Counted from the stretch's first letter, positions 1-7,432 are shown. The stretch is DNA of 11,448 nucleotides from Bacteroidales bacterium (GCA_013335275.1 JAAXVX010000017.1:1-11448); one strand, 5' to 3'. Notes: generated by a model from the letters alone, not told the origin. Numbers and translations are program-made.

Positions 1-1678
1 CCCAAATTTTAGCGAGGGACGCAATATGCAAATCATTAAGCAGATTACAGATGAAATTGAAAAAATAGAAGGGGTAAAGCTGCTTAATGTAGATCCGGGT
101 GCTGCAACAAACAGAACTGTTGTAACATTTGTTGGTGCTCCGGAACAAATCATTGAAGCCGCTTTTCAGGCAATTAAGAAGGCAGGAGAGCTAATCGACA
201 TGCGTCTGCATCATGGAGAGCATCCGAGAATGGGAGCGACAGATGTGTGCCCTTTTATTCCAATTGCCGGAGTGACTATGGAAGAGTGTGCCCAATATTC
301 AAGAACACTGGCAAAAAGAGTGGGAGAGGAGCTAATGATTCCTGTTTATTGCTATGAAAGCGCAGCATTCACACCTGAGAGAAGAAATCTTGCAACTTGC
401 CGTTCGGGCGAATATGAGGGACTTGCAAATAAATTTTTGAACCCGCAATGGAAACCGGATTTTGGACCTGCTCAGTTTTCGGAAAGAACATCTCATACAG
501 GAGCAACTGCAATTGGTGCCCGCGACTTTCTTGTTGCAATCAATTTCAACCTCAATACAACATCAACCAGAAGAGCAAATGCAATAGCTTTTGACGTAAG
601 GGAAAAAGGCCGTAAAAAAAGAGAAGGAAATGCTATCACCGGTAAAGTGGTAAAAGACGAAAAAGGAGCAGATGTATGGATTCCGGGGACATTAAAGGGA
701 TGCAAGGCGATTGGCTGGTTTATAGAAGAATACGGCATCGCTCAGGTTTCCATGAATGTTACAAATATCACTCAGACTCCTGTACATATTGCTTTTGACG
801 AAGTTGTAGAAAAGGCTGCTTTGCGCGGGATAAGAGTAACAGGTTGCGAAATTGTTGGCCTCATTCCAAAGAAGGTACTTATTGAAGCCGGTAAATATTA
901 TCTCGCTAAGCAAAATCGTTCTTTGGGTATTGCAGAAGAAGAGATAATTAAAATTGCCGTTAAATCTATGGGTCTGGACGATCTAAAGCCATTTGACGCA
1001 AAAGAGAAGGTAATCGAATATCTTCTGGAAGACGGTGCTGCTAAAAAACTGATAGATTTAACAGTAAAAGGATTTGCTGTTGAAACTGCAAGTGAATCAC
1101 CTGCACCTGGAGGCGGGTCAATTTCTGCCTACATGGGAGCACTTGGCGCTGCCCTTGGGACAATGGTGGCAAACCTCTCTTCTCATAAACCGGGATGGGA
1201 CGACCGCTGGCAGTATTTCTCGGATTGGGCGGAAAAAGGTCAGTCGATAATGAGTGAAATGCTCTATCTGGTAGATGAAGATACAAACTCATTCAACAAA
1301 ATTCTTACTGCATTCGGGCTACCAAAAGGAAATGACGAGGAAAAAGCAGCAAGAAGCGCAGCAATTCAGGCCGCAACGCAATATGCAACAGAAATACCGC
1401 TTCGCACCATGAAGGTTGCCTATTCGGCTTTTGACCTTGTAGAGGCTATGGCAAAAGAGGGAAATCCAAACTCCCTTTCCGATGCCGGAGTGGGTGCGTT
1501 GGCCCTTCGCTCGGCTATATACGGCGCCTATATGAATGTACGTATAAACTCTGCGGACCTTAAAGACAAGACAGTCTCAGAAAAACTCGTAAACGAGGCG
1601 CAGCAGATATTTGACCTTGCTTCAAGTCGTGAAAAATCAATAATTGAGTCCGTACTTGCTACTTTGGGTTCGAAATAA
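1..1678 (+). CDS. ftcD: Glutamate formimidoyltransferase / formiminotetrahydrofolate cyclodeaminase (5'-partial)
   Basis: Bifunctional enzyme of histidine degradation. It moves the formimino group from N-formimino-glutamate to tetrahydrofolate, then deaminates it to methenyl-tetrahydrofolate and ammonia. The gene is cut by the window edge: in-frame codons from base 2 read PNFSEGRN, the conserved start of the transferase domain, so the ATG at 26 is internal. Counting from that Met, the transferase part covers about residues 1-325, with HHGEHPRMGATDVCPF near 62-77 containing the region of the catalytic His, and QVSMNVTN near 240-247. The cyclodeaminase part follows from about 340, marked by SPAPGGGSISA near 358-368. 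Both domains look intact, and the frame runs to TAA at 1676-1678. A hut-type histidine-use cluster may lie to the left (inference). It converges on nifJ and ends just before a shared terminator. The family assignment is firm. Confidence 0.95.
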   Translation, partial: PNFSEGRNMQIIKQITDEIEKIEGVKLLNVDPGAATNRTVVTFVGAPEQIIEAAFQAIKKAGELIDMRLHHGEHPRMGATDVCPFIPIAGVTMEECAQYSRTLAKRVGEELMIPVYCYESAAFTPERRNLATCRSGEYEGLANKFLNPQWKPDFGPAQFSERTSHTGATAIGARDFLVAINFNLNTTSTRRANAIAFDVREKGRKKREGNAITGKVVKDEKGADVWIPGTLKGCKAIGWFIEEYGIAQVSMNVTNITQTPVHIAFDEVVEKAALRGIRVTGCEIVGLIPKKVLIEAGKYYLAKQNRSLGIAEEEIIKIAVKSMGLDDLKPFDAKEKVIEYLLEDGAAKKLIDLTVKGFAVETASESPAPGGGSISAYMGALGAALGTMVANLSSHKPGWDDRWQYFSDWAEKGQSIMSEMLYLVDEDTNSFNKILTAFGLPKGNDEEKAARSAAIQAATQYATEIPLRTMKVAYSAFDLVEAMAKEGNPNSLSDAGVGALALRSAIYGAYMNVRINSADLKDKTVSEKLVNEAQQIFDLASSREKSIIESVLATLGSK

Positions 1679-1704
1679 CTCGCAACCAGAGATTCGCTGA
1701 TATA

Positions 1705-1735
1705 AAAAAAGAGCACCGTTTTGGTGCTCTTTTTT
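1705..1735. terminator. Bidirectional terminator between ftcD and nifJ
   Basis: A perfect 13-bp stem (six A-T pairs followed by GAGCACC/GGTGCTC) closes a 5-base GTTTT loop. The A-run on one side and T-run on the other give a U-tract on either strand, so it can end both the rightward ftcD transcript and the leftward nifJ transcript. It lies 26 bases after the ftcD stop and 21 bases beyond the nifJ stop. Confidence 0.9.
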
Positions 1736-1756
1736 ATTGTAATTAAGAAGATTCAA

Positions 1757-4700
1757 TTATGCGTTAGCAGCTAATTTCTTGTAAGAATTGTAGCGCCATT
1801 TTGCATACTCTTCGGTAAGTTTGAAGAGCTCGGTAGCCTCGTTAGGGAAAGTCTTAATGAGTGAAGAGTAACGAACTTCTCCCTTTATGAATCCCTGGAA
1901 CTTGCTCCAATCCGGTTCTTTGCTGTCGAGTGTGAAAGGATTTTTTCCTTCTGCTTCCAGCATTGGGTTGTAGCGATAGAGATGCCAGTATCCGCTTTCA
2001 ACTGCCATTTTCTCTTCCATTTGTGAAGCGCCCATTCCGTTCTTCAGGCCGTGGCTGATACATGGAGCGTATGCAATAATCAATGAAGGTCCGTCGTATG
2101 CCTCTGCTTCCTTAAGAACATTCATAAGCTGATTATGGCTTGCTCCCATTGCAACCTGAGCAACATATACATATCCGTAGCTGATTGCCATCATTCCAAG
2201 GTCTTTTTTACGGATCTTTTTGCCGGATGTTGCAAATTTTGCAACAGCTCCTGCAGGGGTAGATTTTGATGACTGGCCACCGGTATTTGAATAAACTTCG
2301 GTATCAAGCACCAGAACATTTACATTATTTCCGGAAGCAAGTACGTGGTCAAGTCCGCCGTATCCGATGTCGTATGCCCATCCGTCTCCTCCGAATATCC
2401 ATTGAGACCGGGTAACCATATATTCTTTGAGCACTGTAAGTTCTTTGCAAATGTCACAACTGCATGAAGAAACAAGCGGAATCAATTTATCTGCTATTTC
2501 CCTTGTTGCAGCGGCATCATTGCGTTTTCCAAGCCACTCTCCGAACAATACTTTCATCTCCGGAGTGCATTTTTCACACTCAATACCATCTGCCATTAGT
2601 TTTGCAACTCTTTCGCGAACGCGCTCAGATCCTAAATGCATTCCAAGCCCAAATTCTGCATTGTCTTCGAACAGTGAGTTTGCCCATGAAGGACCGTTAC
2701 CGTCTCTGTTTGTAGTGTATGGCGATGCAGGGAATGACCCGCCAAAGATTGAAGAACAACCGGTAGCATTTGCTATCATCATCCTGTCTCCGAAGAGCTG
2801 GGTAATAGCCTTGATGTATGGTGTCTCTCCGCAACCTGCACAAGCACCCGAGAACTCAAACAAAGGTTGAGAGAACTGCAGGTTCTTTACATTTTGTGTT
2901 TTAGGCTGGATTGTGTCTTTGTATCCGATAACTCCGTGTAAATAATCAAAATTAGGTTGCTCGTGTTCCTGAGTTTCAAGAGGCTTCATAACAAGAGCCT
3001 TTGTCTTTGCAGGACATACATCGGCGCAATTGCCGCAACCTGTGCAGTCCATTGGAGTAACCTGGATTGTGAAACTGTAATCTTTGAAAGGACCGTTTCC
3101 TTTAACCTTCTTAATTCCGGCAGGAGCTTTTCCCTGTTCATCTTCATTCATAAGGAACGGACGAATTGCAGCGTGAGGGCAAACGTATGCGCACTGATTA
3201 CACTGGATACAGTTTTCAGGCTGCCATTCCGGAACATGAGTTGCAATACCTCTCTTTTCGTATGCTGCTGTTCCTGAAGGAATTGTTCCATCTTCGAGGT
3301 GAAGGAATGCACTTACAGGAAGGTCATTGCCTGCCTGAGAGTTTACAACATCTGCCACATTTCTTACCCAGTCCGGTGCAAGCCTGTCAAAGTTTGAAGG
3401 GCGGAACTTACCAGTGAGGTTCTTCCAGTCGCAAGGTACTTCTACCTTCTCGTATTCCGAACCTCTGTCAATAGCAGCATTGTTCATTTTCAATACTGTA
3501 TCACCTTTGCGGCCGTAAGATTTTTCGGCAGCCTTTTTCATCTCCTTAATGGCTTGTTCTGCAGGGATAATATCAGCAATCTGGAAGAATGCAGACTGAA
3601 GGATGGTGTTTGTCCTGTTTCCTAAGCCAATCTCTTCTGCAATTTTGGTTGCATTGATAATATACAGATTAAGAGTTTTTTTGGCAATGGTTGCTTTAAT
3701 ATGGTCGGGAAGTTTGTCAATTGTTTCCTGAGTAGACCAGAGTGTATTAAGCAAAAGAGTGCCGCCTTTCTTTATTCCTCTTAAAACATCATATTTATTC
3801 AGATATGAAGTAACGTGGCAGGCCACGAAATCGGGATTTGAAACCAGATATGGCGAAGTGATAGGAGTGTCGCCAAATCTTAAGTGAGAACAAGTATACC
3901 CGCCGGATTTTTTAGAGTCGTAGTCGAAGTATGCCTGAACATATTTTGGAGTAGTTTCTCCGATAATCTTAATTGTATTTTTGTTTGCGCCTACTGTACC
4001 ATCTGAACCAAGTCCGTAGAATTTGCACTCTTTTACACCTTTTTTGGCAAGGCTGATTTCCTCTTTCAAAGGAAGTGATTTAAAGCTTACGTCGTCTACG
4101 ATACCAATTGTGAAGCCGTTCTTAGGCTCTTTCATTTTTAAGTTGTCAAAAACCGATAAAATTTGAGCAGGGCTTGTGTCTTTTGAAGAGAGGCCATAAC
4201 GTCCGCCAACGATAAGCGGCATTTTCCCGCCTTTCTCTGCTATTTCCGATTTGATGTCTACATAAAGAGGTTCGCCAACTGCACCCGGTTCTTTTGTCCT
4301 GTCAAGAACAGCAATTCTCTTCACGCTCTTTGGAAGTACGCGGAAGAAATATTTTGCCGAGAACGGTCTGTACAGGCGAACTGTAATAACGCCCACTTTT
4401 TCACCTTTCTCAATAAGGTAGTCAACAGTTTCGCGAATTGTTTCACAAACAGAACCCATTGCGATTATAATGTTTTCTGCCTCAGGGTCGCCGTAATAGT
4501 CAAATGGAAGATAATGCCTTCCTGTAAGTTCACTTACCTCTCCCATATATCTTGCTACGATATCCGGAACTCCGTCGTAGAAAGAGTTTGAGGCTTCACG
4601 AGCCTGGAAGAATACATCCGGGTTTTGTGCTGTTCCTCTTGTTACAGGCCTGTTAGGATTTAATGCTCTGCCGCGAAAACTGTTTAAAGATTTTTCGCTT

Positions 4701-5290
4701 ATCATTTTCTTAAGGTCGGCAGGGTTGATGTCTTCTATTTTCTGAATTTCGTGTGAAGTTCTGAAACCGTCAAAAAAGTGTACAAAAGGTATCCTTGATT
4801 TAAGGGTAGAAAGATGCGAAACTGCTGCCATATCCAATGCCTCCTGAACGCTGCTAGAGGCCAGGAATGCAAAACCGGTCTGTCTTGCCGACATCACATC
4901 CGAATGGTCGCCAAAGATGGACAAAGCCTGAGATGCAAGCGTTCTCGCAGAAACGTGGAACACTGTTGGAAGAAGTTCCCCGGCTATTTTGTACATATTG
5001 GGAATCATAAGAAGCAAGCCCTGTGAGGCTGTGAATGTAGTTGCAAGAACACCTGCCTGAAGTGCTCCGTGTAAAGCTCCGGCAGCTCCTCCTTCACTCT
5101 GCATCTCAACCACCTTTAGTGTTTCTCCAAAGATGTTCTTTTTCCCGAAAGAAGCCCATTCATCTACATACTCGGCCATTGTAGATGACGGAGTAATAGG
5201 ATAAATTGCTGCAAGTTCGCTAAACATGTATGCTACATGTGCTGCGGCGTAATTACCATCACAGGTAATGAATTTTTTTTCTTTTGCCAT
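1757..5290 (-). CDS. nifJ: Pyruvate:ferredoxin (flavodoxin) oxidoreductase, single-chain
   Basis: Oxidatively decarboxylates pyruvate with CoA to acetyl-CoA and CO2, reducing ferredoxin or flavodoxin; a cytoplasmic enzyme central to anaerobic fermentation. At 1177 residues it is full length for the fused homodimeric type. The N-terminal pyruvate-binding domain shows YPITPSS at 30-36. A two-[4Fe-4S] ferredoxin domain has Cys 694/697/700/704 and 749/752/755/759. The thiamine-diphosphate domain has GACAGCGE (815-822), ATGCSS (842-847), GDGWAYDIGYGG (968-979) and DTEVYSNTGGQ (996-1006). Cys817, 820, 845 and 1077 fit the proximal cluster ligands. Between the thiamine motifs sits a Cys-rich stretch (905, 908, 943, 945, 948) that I cannot assign. 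The ATG start gives MAKEKKFITCDGN, the usual beginning of the family. Monocistronic by layout; the nearest promoter-like box is at 5549-5556. Confidence 0.97.
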   Translation of the reverse strand: MAKEKKFITCDGNYAAAHVAYMFSELAAIYPITPSSTMAEYVDEWASFGKKNIFGETLKVVEMQSEGGAAGALHGALQAGVLATTFTASQGLLLMIPNMYKIAGELLPTVFHVSARTLASQALSIFGDHSDVMSARQTGFAFLASSSVQEALDMAAVSHLSTLKSRIPFVHFFDGFRTSHEIQKIEDINPADLKKMISEKSLNSFRGRALNPNRPVTRGTAQNPDVFFQAREASNSFYDGVPDIVARYMGEVSELTGRHYLPFDYYGDPEAENIIIAMGSVCETIRETVDYLIEKGEKVGVITVRLYRPFSAKYFFRVLPKSVKRIAVLDRTKEPGAVGEPLYVDIKSEIAEKGGKMPLIVGGRYGLSSKDTSPAQILSVFDNLKMKEPKNGFTIGIVDDVSFKSLPLKEEISLAKKGVKECKFYGLGSDGTVGANKNTIKIIGETTPKYVQAYFDYDSKKSGGYTCSHLRFGDTPITSPYLVSNPDFVACHVTSYLNKYDVLRGIKKGGTLLLNTLWSTQETIDKLPDHIKATIAKKTLNLYIINATKIAEEIGLGNRTNTILQSAFFQIADIIPAEQAIKEMKKAAEKSYGRKGDTVLKMNNAAIDRGSEYEKVEVPCDWKNLTGKFRPSNFDRLAPDWVRNVADVVNSQAGNDLPVSAFLHLEDGTIPSGTAAYEKRGIATHVPEWQPENCIQCNQCAYVCPHAAIRPFLMNEDEQGKAPAGIKKVKGNGPFKDYSFTIQVTPMDCTGCGNCADVCPAKTKALVMKPLETQEHEQPNFDYLHGVIGYKDTIQPKTQNVKNLQFSQPLFEFSGACAGCGETPYIKAITQLFGDRMMIANATGCSSIFGGSFPASPYTTNRDGNGPSWANSLFEDNAEFGLGMHLGSERVRERVAKLMADGIECEKCTPEMKVLFGEWLGKRNDAAATREIADKLIPLVSSCSCDICKELTVLKEYMVTRSQWIFGGDGWAYDIGYGGLDHVLASGNNVNVLVLDTEVYSNTGGQSSKSTPAGAVAKFATSGKKIRKKDLGMMAISYGYVYVAQVAMGASHNQLMNVLKEAEAYDGPSLIIAYAPCISHGLKNGMGASQMEEKMAVESGYWHLYRYNPMLEAEGKNPFTLDSKEPDWSKFQGFIKGEVRYSSLIKTFPNEATELFKLTEEYAKWRYNSYKKLAANA

Positions 5291-5353
5291 AGCTATTTTT
5301 TTAGATATTAGTACTTATATTAATTTGTTTATTTTTAACTGATTAGCCGGTAA

Positions 5354-5530
5354 TTAGTTTTGAATGGTACAATAAATTAATATGGCCGGTAGCCACCTTC
5401 GTGTTACAGACCATATTGAAAATCTCTTTGCTATACATCCTTTTTTGGCAAAGCCCCCGCCCAAGGGTTTTGCCGATATAAGCTCTGTCTCTATCTCGAA
5501 CTCTTTTGCTATTTGATGAGGAGTGGGCAT
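5354..5530 (-). pseudogene. Possible relic of a sugar-kinase / aminoglycoside-phosphotransferase-like gene
   Basis: A 58-codon frame begins at the ATG at 5530-5528 and ends with TAA at 5354. Its first 27 residues (MPTPHQIAKEFEI, then ELISAKPLGGGF) look like the opening of NahK-like N-acetylhexosamine kinases of the aminoglycoside phosphotransferase superfamily. Those proteins begin with a short helix, then 'KPLGxGxIN' and the nucleotide-binding strands. Here the likeness stops after GGGF and the tail (RFSIWSVTRRWLPAILIYCTIQN) looks like noise. Another frame of the same DNA contains ATGHIN, perhaps a scrambled piece. The call is by memory of the family pattern and tentative. Alternatives are a leader peptide, a non-coding nifJ leader, or chance. 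A TAnnTTTG-type box lies 19 bases upstream of the ATG. Confidence 0.3.
5447..5474. other. Stem-loop in the nifJ upstream region
   Basis: GGCAAAGCCC (5447-5456) pairs with GGGTTTTGCC (5465-5474) over 10 bp. There is one G-T wobble in the + strand reading (an A-C mismatch if read as minus-strand RNA), and the loop is 8 bases. On the + strand reading a T-run precedes the stem and no T-run follows, so it is not a rightward terminator. On the minus strand a short T-poor tract follows, so it is a poor leftward terminator too. Role unknown. It sits inside the possible relic frame, about 157 bases upstream of the nifJ start. Confidence 0.4.
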
Positions 5531-5548
5531 GGTATATCAACTATAATC

Positions 5549-5556
5549 CAAAAGTA
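5549..5556 (-). promoter_or_regulatory. Candidate -7 box (TACTTTTG) for leftward transcription
   Basis: The + strand CAAAAGTA reads TACTTTTG on the minus strand, an exact match to the Bacteroidetes -7 consensus TAnnTTTG. The identical octamer stands before the carboxyltransferase gene at 10141-10148. I see no other exact match between nifJ and here, so it could drive nifJ with a leader of roughly 250 bases, or a small gene at 5354-5530. No convincing -33 TTG was found at the expected distance, so this is a candidate only. Confidence 0.4.
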
Positions 5557-5620
5557 ATAAATATTTTTAGATTTTAAAAGTAATTTTAGTACTTTCAACA
5601 CCCTAAATCAATCCAATAAA

Positions 5621-6322
5621 ATGATTATGAAGAAGGTCACTTTATTTATTATTTTTCTGTTTTCTTGTTTGATGTTGTCGGCTCAATCGGGATATATTAA
5701 GGTTTCCGGAGGCAAAGTTATCGAAGGAGAATTTTTTAAATCCAAAATATATTTGCTGAAGAATTTCACAGATGCCAGGATTAAATTTTTAAACGGAGAC
5801 ACCTACGACGGAAAAATCAATATTCACATTTTATCGCAAACACTTAGATTTATTGGTCCTAAGGGAGACACTCTGGCTGTAGCTGACGAAAAACAGATTG
5901 CGTCTGTTTCATCGGGTAAATTATATTTTTTAAAGGTCAATAATCAATATGTGCAAGTTGTCAATAGCGATGGAGAAACATCTCTTGTTGTTGCAAGAAC
6001 ACTTAATATTGGCCAGGAAAAAGTAACAGGGGCATATGGAGGGACAAACGAAGTGTCTTCGATACAAAAGATTGAAGTATACAATGATAACAACAAAATT
6101 GAAAGAATAACCTCAAGTGCAACTTTGTATTACGAATACCGGGAAACTTTGTTTTTGGTTAACCGTGGAAAACAATATCTGGTTACAAGGCGTAACCTTC
6201 AGAAATTTTTCCCGGATAAAAAAGAGTTTATTGAGGAGTATTATTCAACTCACAATGTCCAAATTGACAAAAAAGAGGAAATTGTTTCTCTCTTCAGTAC
6301 TATTCTTTCAGTCAGCCGGTAA
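5621..6322 (+). CDS. Secreted or periplasmic protein of unknown function
   Basis: I do not recognise the family. The 233-residue product begins with a basic MIMKK and a hydrophobic segment to about residue 20, then LSAQ-SG, a good signal-peptidase I site (cleavage after about residue 22); Cys16 lies inside the hydrophobic core. The mature part is rich in short beta-type stretches: an SGGKVIEGEF segment near 29-38, a FLNGDTYDGKINI segment near 57-69, and DEKQIASVSSGKLYFLK near 89-105. This suggests repeated small beta-hairpins, as in some secreted 'GxxYxGxI'-like proteins, and then a mixed basic C-terminus. Start choice: the ATG at 5621 follows the A-rich ATAAA typical of this phylum, but the ATG at 5627 (MKKVTLF) is equally plausible. 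It stands alone on the + strand and converges on fabD with 14 bases between stop codons. No terminator is obvious there. Confidence 0.8.
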   Translation: MIMKKVTLFIIFLFSCLMLSAQSGYIKVSGGKVIEGEFFKSKIYLLKNFTDARIKFLNGDTYDGKINIHILSQTLRFIGPKGDTLAVADEKQIASVSSGKLYFLKVNNQYVQVVNSDGETSLVVARTLNIGQEKVTGAYGGTNEVSSIQKIEVYNDNNKIERITSSATLYYEYRETLFLVNRGKQYLVTRRNLQKFFPDKKEFIEEYYSTHNVQIDKKEEIVSLFSTILSVSR

Positions 6323-6336
6323 TCATGGCTTAGTCT

Positions 6337-7212
6337 CTACTGACGGCCTTCCGTAATACTTTCGGGTGCAATTTTCTTAATCAGGTTTTGAAGTACGCTT
6401 CCCGGTCCCAGTTCCACAAATTCTCTTGCACCATCTGCCCACATATTCTCAACACTATGTTTCCATAATACCGGAGCAGTAAGCTGGCTGATGAGGTTTG
6501 CTTTAATTTCCATAGGATTTGTGTGCGGATTGGAATCTACATTCTGATAAACAGGACATATAGGCTCGGTGAAAACGGCAGCTTCAATTGCAGCAGCCAG
6601 TTCTTGTCTTGCAGGCTCCATGAGAGGAGAGTGGAACGCACCTCCTACAGCAAGTACTATTGCCCTTTTCGCTCCTGCCGCTTTAAGCAGTTCGCAAGCT
6701 TCAGTAACCGCTTCTATAGATCCGGAAATAACTATCTGACCATTTGAATTATAGTTTGCGGGAACGACAATTCCCTTAACTTCTTTGCAAATTCTGTCAA
6801 CCACTTCGTCTTCAATGCCAAGCACTGCGGCCATTGTAGACGGCTCCAGCTCGCATGCCTTTTGCATAGCCTTTGCCCTTGTCGAAACAAGCCTTAGCCC
6901 GTCTTCAAAATTCATTGCTCCGGCAGCCACAAGTGCAGAAAACTCTCCGAGCGAGTGTCCGGCAACCATTTGAGGATTGAACCCTTCATAGCATTTAGCT
7001 AAAATTACTGAGTGAAGGAATATTGCAGGTTGAGTTACTTTTGTCTTTTTAAGCTCCTCATCTGTCCCTGTAAACATTATATCTGTAATACGGAACCCAA
7101 GGATTTCATTTGCTTTTTCAAAAAGCTCCCTGGCCTTTGGTTGCGTGTCATACAGCTCTTTACCCATCCCGCTGAACTGCGCACCCTGACCTGGAAATAC
7201 AAATGCTTTCAT
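6337..7212 (-). CDS. fabD: Malonyl-CoA:acyl-carrier-protein transacylase
   Basis: Transfers malonyl from CoA to acyl carrier protein, supplying the extender unit for type II fatty-acid synthesis in the cytoplasm. The 291 residues match the usual FabD length. Motifs in order: FPGQGAQFSGMG (6-17), TQPA (60-63), the nucleophile elbow GHSLGE with Ser87 (85-90), STRAKAMQ with Arg112 (110-117), GAFHSPLM with catalytic His194 (191-198), and a C-terminal ELGPG (267-271). All key residues are present. The start ATG gives MKAFVFPGQGAQ, the family's standard beginning, and a -7 box lies 26 bases upstream. It is transcribed alone, not in a fab cluster, and diverges from tRNA-Arg. No other fatty-acid gene is in the window. 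Confidence 0.97.
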   Translation of the reverse strand: MKAFVFPGQGAQFSGMGKELYDTQPKARELFEKANEILGFRITDIMFTGTDEELKKTKVTQPAIFLHSVILAKCYEGFNPQMVAGHSLGEFSALVAAGAMNFEDGLRLVSTRAKAMQKACELEPSTMAAVLGIEDEVVDRICKEVKGIVVPANYNSNGQIVISGSIEAVTEACELLKAAGAKRAIVLAVGGAFHSPLMEPARQELAAAIEAAVFTEPICPVYQNVDSNPHTNPMEIKANLISQLTAPVLWKHSVENMWADGAREFVELGPGSVLQNLIKKIAPESITEGRQ

Positions 7213-7237
7213 CTATTTTTATGTTAAAAGTTCATCC

Positions 7238-7281
7238 GCAAAGATACATTTTTTAGAGAATTATAAAATATGTATCTTTGC
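7238..7281. promoter_or_regulatory. Divergent fabD / tRNA-Arg promoter pair forming an inverted repeat
   Basis: GCAAAGATACAT (7238-7249) and ATGTATCTTTGC (7270-7281) are perfect 12-bp inverted copies with a 20-base A/T-rich spacer. Each half contains TATCTTTG, an exact TAnnTTTG -7 box, pointing outward: leftward (7239-7246) to fabD, rightward (7273-7280) to tRNA-Arg. Expected start sites are about 6-8 bases beyond each box, giving a fabD leader of roughly 20 bases and a tRNA 5' extension of a few bases. The promoters would share the central spacer, so they may compete or be controlled by one factor (inference). Confidence 0.7.
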
Positions 7282-7292
7282 CATCCGCTTTT

Positions 7293-7366
7293 GGCCTAGT
7301 AGTTCAGCTGAATAGAACGTCAGATTCCGGTTCTGAAGGTCGGGGGTTTGAATCCCTCCGGGGTCA
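7293..7366 (+). tRNA. tRNA-Arg (anticodon CCG)
   Basis: The cloverleaf is clear. The D stem is GTTC/GAAC, the anticodon stem TCAGA/TCTGA (five pairs), the anticodon loop TTCCGGT with CCG at 7327-7329, and the T stem GGGGG/CCCTC (one G-T) with loop TTTGAAT. The discriminator is A and CCA is not encoded. Oddities: the acceptor stem GGCCTAG/CGGGGTC has two G-U pairs and an A6-G67 mismatch, and the usual G19-C56 tertiary pair is replaced by A19-U56. It reads CGG codons. A -7 box sits 12 bases upstream and a long hairpin starts 6 bases after the 3' end. Likely functional, but with a weak acceptor stem. Confidence 0.88.
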
Positions 7367-7371
7367 CTATA

Positions 7372-7411
7372 AATAATGAGGCTGCCTGATTTTTCAGGCA
7401 GCCTCATTATT
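7372..7411. terminator. Perfect 18-bp hairpin between tRNA-Arg and the NigD-like gene
   Basis: AATAATGAGGCTGCCTGA (7372-7389) is followed by a TTTT loop and its exact complement (7394-7411). It separates two convergent units, so it probably ends both. Neither side has a proper T-run: the only U-rich part is ATTATT at the stem base. It could therefore act as a terminator with a pairing tail or as an RNA-stabilising 3' end. Confidence 0.65.
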
Positions 7412-7432
7412 AGGTAGTATCCCGGTTATTGT

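Noticed and set aside
12..28. A ribosome site (GAGGGA) and start codon for ftcD at base 26.
   Set aside because: The upstream bases encode PNFSEGRN in frame, part of the conserved FtcD N-terminus, so GAGGGA is coding and the gene starts outside the window.
2427..2870. A 147-residue + strand frame inside nifJ.
   Set aside because: It is antisense to a well-conserved coding region, with no recognisable domain or start signal.
5343..5540. A 65-residue minus-strand frame upstream of nifJ.
   Set aside because: Composition is unlike a protein and it overlaps the more protein-like 5354-5530 frame; at most its end reflects a scrambled part of the relic.
5666..5690. Lipoprotein site at Cys16 of the 5621-6322 product.
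   Set aside because: LFSC is a poor lipobox and the hydrophobic segment continues past it to a better signal-peptidase I site at SAQ-SG.
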